Assembly (NCBI RefSeq): GCF_042788235.1
Contig: NZ_JBHZOL010000071.1
Span: 62,001 to 126,000, forward strand
Direction: 5' to 3'
Source: Sphaerothrix epifaneia
GTDB taxonomy: Bacteria; Cyanobacteriota; Cyanobacteriia; Phormidesmidales; Phormidesmidaceae
Length of the DNA: 64,000 nt
A model generated the notes under the pieces. It ran no database searches. It was given only the letters and a program-made list of their open reading frames with translations, and was not told the DNA's origin. Below, in pieces: positions 1 to 6,814 of this stretch. The translations under genes were made by a program, and so were the position numbers. Positions within the stretch are counted from its first letter, which is position 1. Each line of letters opens with the position of its first letter.

Positions 1-1
1 A

Positions 2-115
2 CGGGCAACCGAGCGGCTGTATCTTTGCCATAGCGACCTGGCTATTAGTGGTCAAGAGCAGGTAGGGCCGCTGCTAACGCTGGTGCAGGCCAGTCAAGGG
101 GTAACGGCTGGCTAG
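2..115 (+). CDS. C-terminal end of a probable UvrD/Rep-type helicase (partial)
   Basis: An open frame enters from the left edge and stops with TAG at 113-115, giving only 37 residues. They begin RATERLYLCHSDL, which resembles the end of SF1 helicase motif VI (TRAxERLYL), followed by a short tail as in UvrD/PcrA-type proteins. Seen: an open frame with cyanobacterial codon use that ends by overlapping the convergent rph stop by four bases. Inferred: helicase identity, from one short motif only. It could be the tail of another protein with a similar sequence. Confidence 0.35.
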   Translation, partial: RATERLYLCHSDLAISGQEQVGPLLTLVQASQGVTAG

Positions 116-831
116 GTCGCAAAGGCTTGATTTTGTAGCGCCATAATTTCTTCAATGCCTTTTTCTGCCACTTCTAGCATTTGATTAAGCTGAGTGCGGC
201 TAAAGCTGCCTGATTCAGCCGTGCCTTGCACTTCAATCATTTGCTGGGTTTCGTTGAGCACCACGTTAAGATCCACAGCAGCAGCTACATCTTCGGGATA
301 GTTGAGATCTAAAAAGGCTTCTTCTTCGATCAGCCCCACAGAGATCGCGGCGACTTGATGAACCAAGGGCGATCGCGGGATCTGTCCCTGTTCTAGTAGG
401 GTGTTGACCGCATCTTTGAGTGCTACATAAGCCCCCGTAATCGAAGTAGTACGGGTACCGCCATCGGCCTGCAACACGTCAGCATCCACCGTTAACGTAA
501 TTTCGCCCAAAGCACTCAGATCCAGACTAGCCCGCAAACTACGGCCAATCAGCCGCTGAATTTCTTGGGTGCGTCCTGAAAGCTTCAAAAACTCGCGCTG
601 GTGACGTTGGGGGGTGGCTCCGGGCAACATGCGGTACTCGGCGGTCAGCCACCCCTGACCTGAATTTGCTAAAAAGCGCGGCACTCCCGGCTGCACCGAA
701 ATGGTACAGAGAACCTGCGTATCGCCACAGCGCGTCAGCACCGAACCCGCCGCAAAACGGGTAAACTGGCGCTCAAAGTGAATGGCGCGAAGCTGGTCGG
801 GCTGCCGACCGTCAGGACGTTGCCAAGCCAT
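112..831 (-). CDS. rph: Ribonuclease PH
   Basis: A phosphorolytic 3'-to-5' exoribonuclease of 239 residues that trims tRNA 3' ends with inorganic phosphate, working as a cytosolic ring. The whole protein matches the RNase PH family in length and order: an N-terminal RPDGRQPDQLR segment, a basic RSLR patch at 97-100, and the highly conserved GGTRTTSITGA at 124-134. The ATG is the only sensible start because the family begins with a short tail before RPDGR. No strong ribosome-binding site is visible. It is convergent with the partial helicase, overlapping by four bases. The next gene on the other side is divergent. Nothing odd in the sequence. Confidence 0.96.
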   Translation of the reverse strand: MAWQRPDGRQPDQLRAIHFERQFTRFAAGSVLTRCGDTQVLCTISVQPGVPRFLANSGQGWLTAEYRMLPGATPQRHQREFLKLSGRTQEIQRLIGRSLRASLDLSALGEITLTVDADVLQADGGTRTTSITGAYVALKDAVNTLLEQGQIPRSPLVHQVAAISVGLIEEEAFLDLNYPEDVAAAVDLNVVLNETQQMIEVQGTAESGSFSRTQLNQMLEVAEKGIEEIMALQNQAFAT

Positions 832-961
832 AATAGTTTGCCGCTAAAATCCTCACTCAGAATACAGCAGCAAGGCCGATTGCAGATCTGCTTGGCTGAT
901 AGATTGCACCAACTAACAATGGCAACTACTATAAAACTGATATAGACGTACTGTCACACAC

Positions 962-1005
962 ATATAGCGTAATAATCTGCTTGTCTGGACAAAAGTACGC
1001 TATAT
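962..1005. promoter_or_regulatory. Nested inverted repeat upstream of the P-loop-like gene
   Basis: ATATAGCGTA at 962-971 is repeated as its exact reverse complement TACGCTATAT at 996-1005. Inside it lies a second palindrome, TTGTC-TG-GACAA, at 981-992. Together they could form a long interrupted stem in RNA or be a pair of operator half sites. The element sits between divergent rph and the adenosyltransferase-like gene and covers the TTG at 981 that would otherwise be the longest start. Function is inferred. Confidence 0.5.
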
Positions 1006-1034
1006 TTGGCCAATCGAGAATTAGTCACTCCCTT

Positions 1035-1583
1035 ATGGTTTCGCAATTAAGGGTAGCTGCCCAGTCAGAACCCGGCAGCCGCGTACATCCCTTGTTCCAG
1101 AGCATTGAAGGCACAATTCAGGTCTTTACCTCGGCGCATCGAAATTTCTTTACCAATGTGATGGTGCAAGCGTTGAGAACGGCAGGGCAAGGTACGCCAG
1201 TCTTAGTGGTTCAGTTTCTCAAGGGCGGTATTCATCAAGGCCCAACCCAGCCGATGCAGTTAGGCCAAAATTTAGATTGGCTGCGCTGTGGGCTACCGGG
1301 CTGCATTCAGCAGGGAGACGTTGATGCCGCTGCCGCCGCCGCGATCACTGAGCTGTGGGATCATACCCAAGCTTTGGTGATGCAGGAGCGCTATACGCTA
1401 GTGGTGTTGGATGAGCTGAGCCTAGCGATTAAGTTTGGTCTGATTGCAGAAGCAGCCGTACTAGAATTTTTACGCGATCGCCCGTCTCAAGTAGATGTGG
1501 TCCTCACTGGCCCTGAAATGCCTACCGCAATTTTAGAAATGGCAGATCAAGTGACACAGCTACGGCGCAATTTTTTGATTTAG
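1035..1583 (+). CDS. CobA/BtuR-like P-loop family protein with lost Walker A
   Basis: Homologous over its length to ATP:cob(I)alamin adenosyltransferases of the CobA/BtuR P-loop type: an EGTIQVFT strand at 25-32, ALRTAGQG, VVQFLKGG, and a Walker B-like VVLDELSLAI near 123-132. The Walker A loop, normally GNGKGKTT, reads SAHRNFFT at 33-40, without the glycines or the catalytic lysine. Classical ATP binding is therefore unlikely and it may be a regulatory or structural paralogue. I start it at ATG 1035 (182 residues); a TTG at 981 would add 18 residues but lies inside a nested palindrome. It ends seven bases before dcd, so the two are probably cotranscribed. Its function is unknown. Confidence 0.8.
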   Translation: MVSQLRVAAQSEPGSRVHPLFQSIEGTIQVFTSAHRNFFTNVMVQALRTAGQGTPVLVVQFLKGGIHQGPTQPMQLGQNLDWLRCGLPGCIQQGDVDAAAAAAITELWDHTQALVMQERYTLVVLDELSLAIKFGLIAEAAVLEFLRDRPSQVDVVLTGPEMPTAILEMADQVTQLRRNFLI

Positions 1584-1590
1584 AAAAATC

Positions 1591-2190
1591 ATGATTAAAA
1601 ACGATACCTGGATTCACCAAATGGCGGCGGCTGGGTTAATTCAGCCGTTTGAGCCAAAGCTAGTCCGACAAATTCAGCTAGAAGGTTTTGCCCAGCCCCG
1701 ACAGGTAATTAGTTATGGGCTATCTTCCTATGGCTATGATATTCGCCTCTCGCCTGCCGAATTTAGGATCTTTCGTCACATTCCCGGTACCGTTGTAGAT
1801 CCTAAAAATTTTAGTCCCGACAACCTAGAACCAACAGCGCTACGGACTGATGAAAACGGTAGCTATTTCATTTTGCCCGCCCACTCTTATGGTTTGGGCG
1901 TCGCCTTAGAGCGCATTCAGGTACCCGATAACATCAGCGTCATTTGCATTGGCAAATCTACCTATGCCCGTTGCGGCATTATCGCCAATCTCACCCCTGC
2001 CGAGGCGGGCTGGCGCGGTCATTTGACGCTGGAGTTTTCCAATTCTTCGAGTGCAGACTGTCGCATTTATGCCAATGAAGGGGTGGTGCAACTCTTATTC
2101 TTTGAGGGCGAACCCTGTGCCATCAGTTACGAAACCCGGCAAGGCAAGTATCAGGATCAGCCGGAGGCGGTGACGTTGGCTAAGGTGTGA
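1591..2190 (+). CDS. dcd: dCTP deaminase
   Basis: Deaminates dCTP to dUTP, the first step towards dTMP, in the cytosol as a trimer of the dUTPase fold. The 199 residues carry the family signatures SSYGYDIRLS at 45-54, GKSTYARCGI at 121-130, and TPAEAGWRGHLTLE, whose Glu138 is the expected catalytic base. Length is normal for a monofunctional Dcd. The gene starts at ATG seven bases after the upstream P-loop-like gene. Immediately downstream is a purine-rich tract and a palindromic repeat, then a convergent lipoprotein gene. Confident on family; whether it also has dUTPase activity cannot be judged from sequence. Confidence 0.96.
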   Translation: MIKNDTWIHQMAAAGLIQPFEPKLVRQIQLEGFAQPRQVISYGLSSYGYDIRLSPAEFRIFRHIPGTVVDPKNFSPDNLEPTALRTDENGSYFILPAHSYGLGVALERIQVPDNISVICIGKSTYARCGIIANLTPAEAGWRGHLTLEFSNSSSADCRIYANEGVVQLLFFEGEPCAISYETRQGKYQDQPEAVTLAKV

Positions 2191-2240
2191 GGAGGGATGG
2201 GGAGATAAAGGAGATGGGGAGATGGGGGGATGGGGAGATG
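2191..2240 (+). repeat. G/A-rich simple tract with GGGGAGATG units
   Basis: Directly after the dcd stop the plus strand is almost pure purine, with GGGGAGATG-like units (GGAGATGGGGAGATGGGG and variants) repeated imperfectly about five times. It is simple-sequence DNA with runs of G that could form a G-quadruplex in RNA. No coding role. Confidence 0.8.
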
Positions 2241-2270
2241 CGGCGGGTTCTTTAGGGTGCAGTTGGTGAA

Positions 2271-2338
2271 CTAACTTGAGGCAGAGCCTCAAGTTAGGCG
2301 GCAGAGCCATTAGAGGGGGGCTAAGCCAGAGACTTAGC
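2271..2338. repeat. GGCAGAGCC palindromic repeat cluster
   Basis: CTAACTTGAGGC at 2271-2282 is followed, after a three-base AGA loop, by its perfect reverse complement at 2286-2297. A second GGCAGAGCC box follows, then another hairpin, GCTAAG (2320-2325) with CTTAGC (2333-2338). The GGCAGAGCC core resembles small palindromic repeats widely dispersed in cyanobacteria (recalled, not searched). There is no T run, so a role as convergent terminator for dcd and the 2350-2991 gene is only possible. Confidence 0.6.
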
Positions 2339-2349
2339 ATCGAGTCTGG

Positions 2350-2991
2350 TTAGGGATAAACTTGGGGATAGTCTTGTGGTTCGATAAAAGGCGTCTCTTC
2401 GCTATCGCATTCTTTTTCGCGGTATTCAATTAACTCCAGCCCTTCACCATTCCACTGATAGCGGGAAAAAGCGCCGCAGTCGCCGAGTCCTCTGGCTTTA
2501 GAGAAATTGGTGAGAATTTGGCTCTCTGGATCAAACGAAGGCAGTCCGGCGATCGTACTTTCGCTGATGCGGCTGAACTGTCCGGTTTCGTCAGCAATAA
2601 ACATATCGAGGGGAAGCGGCGTAATCGTCACCTCTGTCCCTTCCTCCTGATAAACCAAAAACTCATACACCCCTTGATAAGCTGCTAGGTTGCACAAAAA
2701 CTGCACCAAATATTGCCCTGAGGAAAGCACATACACCTCTGAATCGTCTAGCGTCTCTTCCTGCAAGTAGCCATCACACAGTTCTAATTCATCGGCTCTG
2801 GCGTAAACTGCTTGAATAATCTCATCTCGCTGAGCCAGCGGCTCGGCCACTGGCGTCTCAGGGGTAACGGCGGTCGAGGTATCGTTTGGGGTTGAGTCAG
2901 TTTCAGCGTCAATGGCGGGATCGGTCTGGCCGCATCCGGCTAAAAGTAGGCTGACAAACAAGGCTCCGTAAGCTAGCTTAAGCGATCGCAT
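2350..2991 (-). CDS. Hypothetical lipoprotein
   Basis: Not recognised as a named family. The 213-residue product starts with a lipoprotein signal peptide (basic MRSLK, hydrophobic stretch, lipobox LLAGC with Cys at 20), so it should be lipid-anchored in the periplasm or inner membrane. A Thr/Pro/Asp-rich linker runs to about residue 55, followed by an acidic globular domain with several cysteines (LCDG, FLCN, LGDCG, KECD) that could form disulfides. Start is ATG 2991. It is convergent with dcd and divergent from the methyltransferase at 3129. Small acidic lipoproteins of this style are common in cyanobacteria; no function is proposed. Confidence 0.8.
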   Translation of the reverse strand: MRSLKLAYGALFVSLLLAGCGQTDPAIDAETDSTPNDTSTAVTPETPVAEPLAQRDEIIQAVYARADELELCDGYLQEETLDDSEVYVLSSGQYLVQFLCNLAAYQGVYEFLVYQEEGTEVTITPLPLDMFIADETGQFSRISESTIAGLPSFDPESQILTNFSKARGLGDCGAFSRYQWNGEGLELIEYREKECDSEETPFIEPQDYPQVYP

Positions 2992-3128
2992 TATGTTCTC
3001 CTGCGTTTATGAATTCAAAATCTGTTCAAGGTGGGTTAGCCCATTAAGCCACAGCGTTGTCCACTTGTCCTCGCCCAGAATACCTGAATTTCCTCGTACA
3101 ATAAGCTTCAGCGCTGGCAAGGAGAACA

Positions 3129-4067
3129 ATGCAGGTAAAAGCAAAACCTGACTGGGCAGGCGACGATTTACTGTCGCGGGTCGTCAATCGGTTGATTCAA
3201 ACCAAACCTATCTACGCTCTGATGAAGCAGCAGGCTCGACAGGTATTGATTAAAACGGCTGAAAAAAAGGGGATTCCCTGGCGACAAAACTACCAAGATT
3301 TAGAACTATCGGGGATCCAAGCTGAATTAGCGGCGATCGCCAATCCCGCCATTACCTACCCTGACTACTATCAGGTACCGTTTCACGCCTACGACCAAGG
3401 CAACCTTTGCTGGCCTGCCGCCTTTGAAGCCGAGTCTGCCACTTACTCAATGGCGTTGCGGGTTTGGCCGGATGAAGCGCTCACCTATCAGGCAGCTCAA
3501 GACAGGCTCAGAAGCAGTTTTCATCAAGTTTTGGCCAAACACGGGCCAGCTCAGGTGCATGACATTTTAGATCTGGGTTGCTCAGTGGGGCTTTCCACGC
3601 GATCGCTCCACCGCTACTACAGCCAGATTCAGCCTGTCCGCACCGTTGGCCTTGATCTGTCGCCCTACATGCTAGCCGTGGCCAAAGCCCGCGATCCCCA
3701 CGGTGAAATTGAATGGCGGCACGGTTTAGCCGAAGCAACGGGGCTACCGGATGCATCTTTTGATTTAGTCACTTTGCAGTTTGTCATTCACGAACTGCCG
3801 CGCCAAGCCACCCAAGCCATTTTGTCAGAATCCCTGCGGCTGCTACGTCCGGGGGGAGGGTTGGCGATTGTGGATAATAATCCCCAGTCCGCCGTGATTC
3901 AAAACTTGCCGCCAGTGCTGTTTACCCTGATGAAAAGCACTGAACCCTGGAGCGATGACTACTATACCTTTGATGTCGCAGCGGCGATCGTAGCGGCTGG
4001 TTTTGCCCCGCCGATTACGGTTGCTAGCGACCCCCGACACCGTACCCTTGTGGCTCTAAAAGCGTAA
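3129..4067 (+). CDS. Class I SAM-dependent methyltransferase
   Basis: A 312-residue soluble methyltransferase. The Rossmann glycine motif LDLGCSVGLS lies near residue 149, the acidic ribose-binding loop follows as GLDLSPYMLAVAKAR, then motif IV-like FDLVTLQFVIHELP and LRLLRPGGGLAIVDNN. The N-terminal 120 residues are a helical extension (KPIYALMKQQARQVLI) often seen in cyanobacterial methyltransferases of unknown substrate. ATG 3129 has a GGAG ribosome-binding site a few bases upstream. Its TAA is directly followed by the ATG of the TenA-like gene, so the two form an operon. The substrate is not identifiable; small-molecule methylation is a guess. Confidence 0.88.
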   Translation: MQVKAKPDWAGDDLLSRVVNRLIQTKPIYALMKQQARQVLIKTAEKKGIPWRQNYQDLELSGIQAELAAIANPAITYPDYYQVPFHAYDQGNLCWPAAFEAESATYSMALRVWPDEALTYQAAQDRLRSSFHQVLAKHGPAQVHDILDLGCSVGLSTRSLHRYYSQIQPVRTVGLDLSPYMLAVAKARDPHGEIEWRHGLAEATGLPDASFDLVTLQFVIHELPRQATQAILSESLRLLRPGGGLAIVDNNPQSAVIQNLPPVLFTLMKSTEPWSDDYYTFDVAAAIVAAGFAPPITVASDPRHRTLVALKA

Positions 4068-4700
4068 ATGATGTCTTCCCTTACCTGCCAACAACTGCTT
4101 CAGCAGCATGACGAGGCTTGGCAAGCCGCCACCGTTCACCCCTTCTTAGTGCAGTGTCAGCATGGCACCATTCAGGCCAACCAGTTTAATACCTGGCTGG
4201 TGCAAGATTTTTTGTTTGTCAACGAGTTTACCCGGATGGCAGCGCGGCTGCTGGCATCGGCTCCCTATGCCCACTTCGACACGCTCTTAAATGGGCTGGC
4301 GGCTCTGCAAGCTGAACTAACCTGGTTTGAGGCGAAAGCGGCTGAGCGATCGCTGACGCTGCAAGCGCCGCCCCAAGCGACCTGCCTAGAATACTGTCAG
4401 TTGATGGCAAGTTTGGCAGACGCCCCCTATGCCGTGCAGGCAACCGCTTTTTGGGCGATCGAGCTGGCCTATAACCAGGGTTGGCAGCGCCATAGCCCCA
4501 TGCCAGAACCCTATGCTGAATTTGCTGATCGCTGGGGGAATCCAGGGTTTACCGAGTATGTCAAGCTGCTAGAGCAGCAGGCAGACGTGGCACTGGCTGA
4601 GGTGGCACCGGAGATACAGCAGCAAGCGATAGCCGTCTTTTTGCAAGTGGCACAGCTAGAGCAAGCCTTTTGGCAAATGGCGTTTACCGGGTCGCCCTAG
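4068..4700 (+). CDS. TenA/PqqC-family protein lacking the thiaminase cysteine
   Basis: A 210-residue all-helical protein of the heme-oxygenase-like TenA/PqqC superfamily. Recognisable segments are FNTWLVQDFLFVNEFTRM (about 39-56), LTWFEAKA, and FWAIELAYNQGW (about 127-138). Classical TenA thiaminase II has a catalytic Cys shortly before the last segment. Here that region reads QATAFWAIE, so the nucleophile is absent while Glu is kept, as in the TenA_E group. It begins at ATG 4068, directly after the methyltransferase stop; a second ATG at 4071 is also possible. Likely a thiamine-salvage relative or a repurposed cofactor enzyme. The substrate is unknown. Confidence 0.82.
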   Translation: MMSSLTCQQLLQQHDEAWQAATVHPFLVQCQHGTIQANQFNTWLVQDFLFVNEFTRMAARLLASAPYAHFDTLLNGLAALQAELTWFEAKAAERSLTLQAPPQATCLEYCQLMASLADAPYAVQATAFWAIELAYNQGWQRHSPMPEPYAEFADRWGNPGFTEYVKLLEQQADVALAEVAPEIQQQAIAVFLQVAQLEQAFWQMAFTGSP

Positions 4701-4753
4701 TCACTCTGCTACTCGTCTACCCAGTGAATTTTTTAGGGCAATGAGTCGGTTTA

Positions 4754-6466
4754 ATGCAAGGCAAGGTTTCTCTTTTAGGCAAGTTGCGGTTCTTTTACCC
4801 CAAAGATTGGCAAAATCAGACCCAGATCTGGTTGGGCTTGAGTTTGGCGATCGCCATTTTGTATAGCCTGCCAGCTCTGCAACAAGCATTTGCGGCTGAG
4901 TACATTGTCCAAGATGATGCGAGGCAGCATGTCTTTTGGATGCAGCGATTTATCGATCCGGGCTGGTTTCCAGATGATTTGCTGGCAGACTATTTTCAGT
5001 CGGTCGCCCCCGGCGGCTACAAAGCCCTGTATTGGTTGGGGGCGCAGGTTGGGTTAGCGCCGTTGACGTTTAATCGGCTGCTGCCTGTGGGCTTAAACTT
5101 GATCCTCACGGGCTATTGCTTTGGCGTTACCCTGCAATTGCTACCAATACCGCTGGCCGGATTTGTAACGGCGCTGCTGCTCAACCAAAATCTGCTGTTG
5201 CGGGATGATGTGGTGTCGGCCACTCCGGCAGCTTTTATCTATCCGTTACTGCTGGCATTTTTGTATTATCTGTTGCGGCGATCGCTGGGGCCTTGTCTCC
5301 TGTCAATTTTGTTGTTGGGATTGTTTTATCCGCAGGGGGTGCTGCTGGTGGTAGCAGTTTTGCTGCTGCGATTGCTGCACTGGCAAAATGGACGATTAAG
5401 GTTGCAAGCAAAAAATTATGCCTTATGTGGCTGGGGCTTATTGGTGGCGGTGCTGGTCTTGCTGCCTTATGAACTCAACCCGTCACCCTACGGCCCGGTG
5501 CTAACCCTAGATCAGGCGCAAACCATGCCTGCCCTGTTCAAAGGCGGTTGGTCACACTTTTTTGATCCAGATTTTGGCAGCTATTGGTTGTGTGGCAAGC
5601 GTAGCGGTTTTTTGCCCGTAGAGTGGTGCGATGCCAAGCTGCTACTGCCTCAAATCTGGCTAGCGGTTTGCTTGCCAGTGGTTTGGCTCAGAAGGCGATC
5701 GCCTTTGGCTAAGCAATGGGTCTTATTAGGCCAGGTTTTGGCTGCCTCGGTTGGGTTGTTTGCGATCGCCCATTTATTACTTTTCCGGCTACATTTGCCC
5801 AGTCGCTACAGCGAACATAGCTTACGCATCGTCGCCGCGATCGCGGCTGGTTTGGCCGTAGCTGAGTGGCTGCGGCGATCGTTTCCTTTAAGCCGCCGCA
5901 GTTGGGCTGTGTTCACAGCAGGGCTTACCTTCTGGGCGATCGCGCCATTGATTGTTTATTTTGCCTTTTTAATTCCGGTTGCGCCTGTGGGCAACTACGT
6001 TCGGGGGGAATCGCCACAGCTTTATCAATTTTTTCAAAGCCAGCCTCAAGCTATTCGCATCGCTTCGTTGACCACAGAAACAAACAACCTCCCCAGTTTT
6101 GCCCAGCGCTCTATTTATGTGGGGGGTGAAGGGTATACCTTGCCTTACCATCTGGGCTACTACAGCCAGGTGCGCCAGCGAACGATTGATCTCATTAACG
6201 CCCAATACACCCCCGACAGCGACGAACTCAAACGCTTTCTTGACCAATCTCAGGTTGATTTTTGGCTGCTCGACCCTGCTGCTTTTAGCCTCGACTGGGT
6301 TCAACACAGTCGCTGGCTCAAACAGTATGGTGAAGTAACGCTGCCGCAGCAGGTTTTACAATCTGGGGCTAGTCCTGCTTTGGCTCAAAGCCGCGATCGC
6401 TGTACCGTGTTCAAAACCGCCCAATGGCTGGTACTGGCGGCAGACTGTGTGCGAGCAGCCTGGTAA
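4754..6466 (+). CDS. Polytopic membrane protein, GT-C glycosyltransferase-like
   Basis: A 570-residue integral membrane protein with roughly ten to twelve hydrophobic helices. After the first membrane segment comes YIVQDDARQHVFWMQRF, an acidic pair in the first external loop that resembles the catalytic loop of GT-C sugar transferases. The C-terminal 150 residues (from about NYVRGESPQLYQFFQ) are soluble and probably periplasmic. ATG 4754 is chosen because an ATG at 4741 is out of frame. It lies 53 bases after the TenA-like gene on the same strand and could be in that operon. I recognise it only as a conserved cyanobacterial type; the GT-C assignment is inference from topology and one motif. 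Confidence 0.75.
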   Translation: MQGKVSLLGKLRFFYPKDWQNQTQIWLGLSLAIAILYSLPALQQAFAAEYIVQDDARQHVFWMQRFIDPGWFPDDLLADYFQSVAPGGYKALYWLGAQVGLAPLTFNRLLPVGLNLILTGYCFGVTLQLLPIPLAGFVTALLLNQNLLLRDDVVSATPAAFIYPLLLAFLYYLLRRSLGPCLLSILLLGLFYPQGVLLVVAVLLLRLLHWQNGRLRLQAKNYALCGWGLLVAVLVLLPYELNPSPYGPVLTLDQAQTMPALFKGGWSHFFDPDFGSYWLCGKRSGFLPVEWCDAKLLLPQIWLAVCLPVVWLRRRSPLAKQWVLLGQVLAASVGLFAIAHLLLFRLHLPSRYSEHSLRIVAAIAAGLAVAEWLRRSFPLSRRSWAVFTAGLTFWAIAPLIVYFAFLIPVAPVGNYVRGESPQLYQFFQSQPQAIRIASLTTETNNLPSFAQRSIYVGGEGYTLPYHLGYYSQVRQRTIDLINAQYTPDSDELKRFLDQSQVDFWLLDPAAFSLDWVQHSRWLKQYGEVTLPQQVLQSGASPALAQSRDRCTVFKTAQWLVLAADCVRAAW

Positions 6467-6521
6467 ATTCAGACTGGCCCAATAGAGACACAAAGCCAAA
6501 CGCCCCTACCCAAATGGTCGT

Positions 6522-6629
6522 TTACTTGCGCCAGGGCCACCGAGTTCCCATTTCGGTAGCCGCCGACCAGCCCAGATAAGCCACCAGCAACCCAATCACG
6601 AACAAAAAGGACACAAAATCATCTGGCAT
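6522..6629 (-). CDS. Small single-span membrane protein, 35 residues
   Basis: A 36-codon frame (ATG at 6627-6629, TAA at 6522-6524) encodes MPDDFVSFLFVIGLLV followed by AYLGWSAATEMGTRWPWRK. It has an acidic N-terminus, one hydrophobic helix of about 18 residues, and a basic aromatic C-terminus, the layout of cyanobacterial small membrane subunits. It does not match PetN, PetM, PsbM, PsbT or PsbX as I know them. It occupies an otherwise gene-free gap downstream of the convergent 4754 gene, with repeat R1 copy A at its 5' side. No clear ribosome-binding site is visible. Coding status is inferred from the membrane-protein character. Confidence 0.45.
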   Translation of the reverse strand: MPDDFVSFLFVIGLLVAYLGWSAATEMGTRWPWRK

Positions 6630-6630
6630 C

Positions 6631-6737
6631 TATCGCTGTCGCCACTAGGTTTGAGACACTTCAATCGCTCAAGCCGCCAGCAGAAAAGCTTGCCTTCTGC
6701 CCGCTGCCCTTTACCGCTGCCTTTAACGATGGCTATA
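6631..6737 (+). repeat. Dispersed repeat R1, copy A
   Basis: Forward copy. It starts TATCGCTGTCGCCACTAGG, has the shared core TTGAGACACTTCAATCGCT, AGCCGCCAGCAGAAAAGCTT and CCTTCTGCCC, and ends near GGCTATA. It lies upstream of the 35-residue membrane protein (at that gene's 5' side) and upstream of the binding-protein gene at 6815. Confidence 0.65.
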
Positions 6738-6814
6738 TATAACAGGTTCTACTCCATTTCTAAACTTTACCTGCTAGGGTTAGCTCATTCATTCTTCAAT
6801 TTTTAAGCTTAGCG

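Noticed and set aside
981..1034. TTG-initiated N-terminal extension of the P-loop-like protein
   Set aside because: The 18 extra codons cover a nested palindrome and have no homology to the family.
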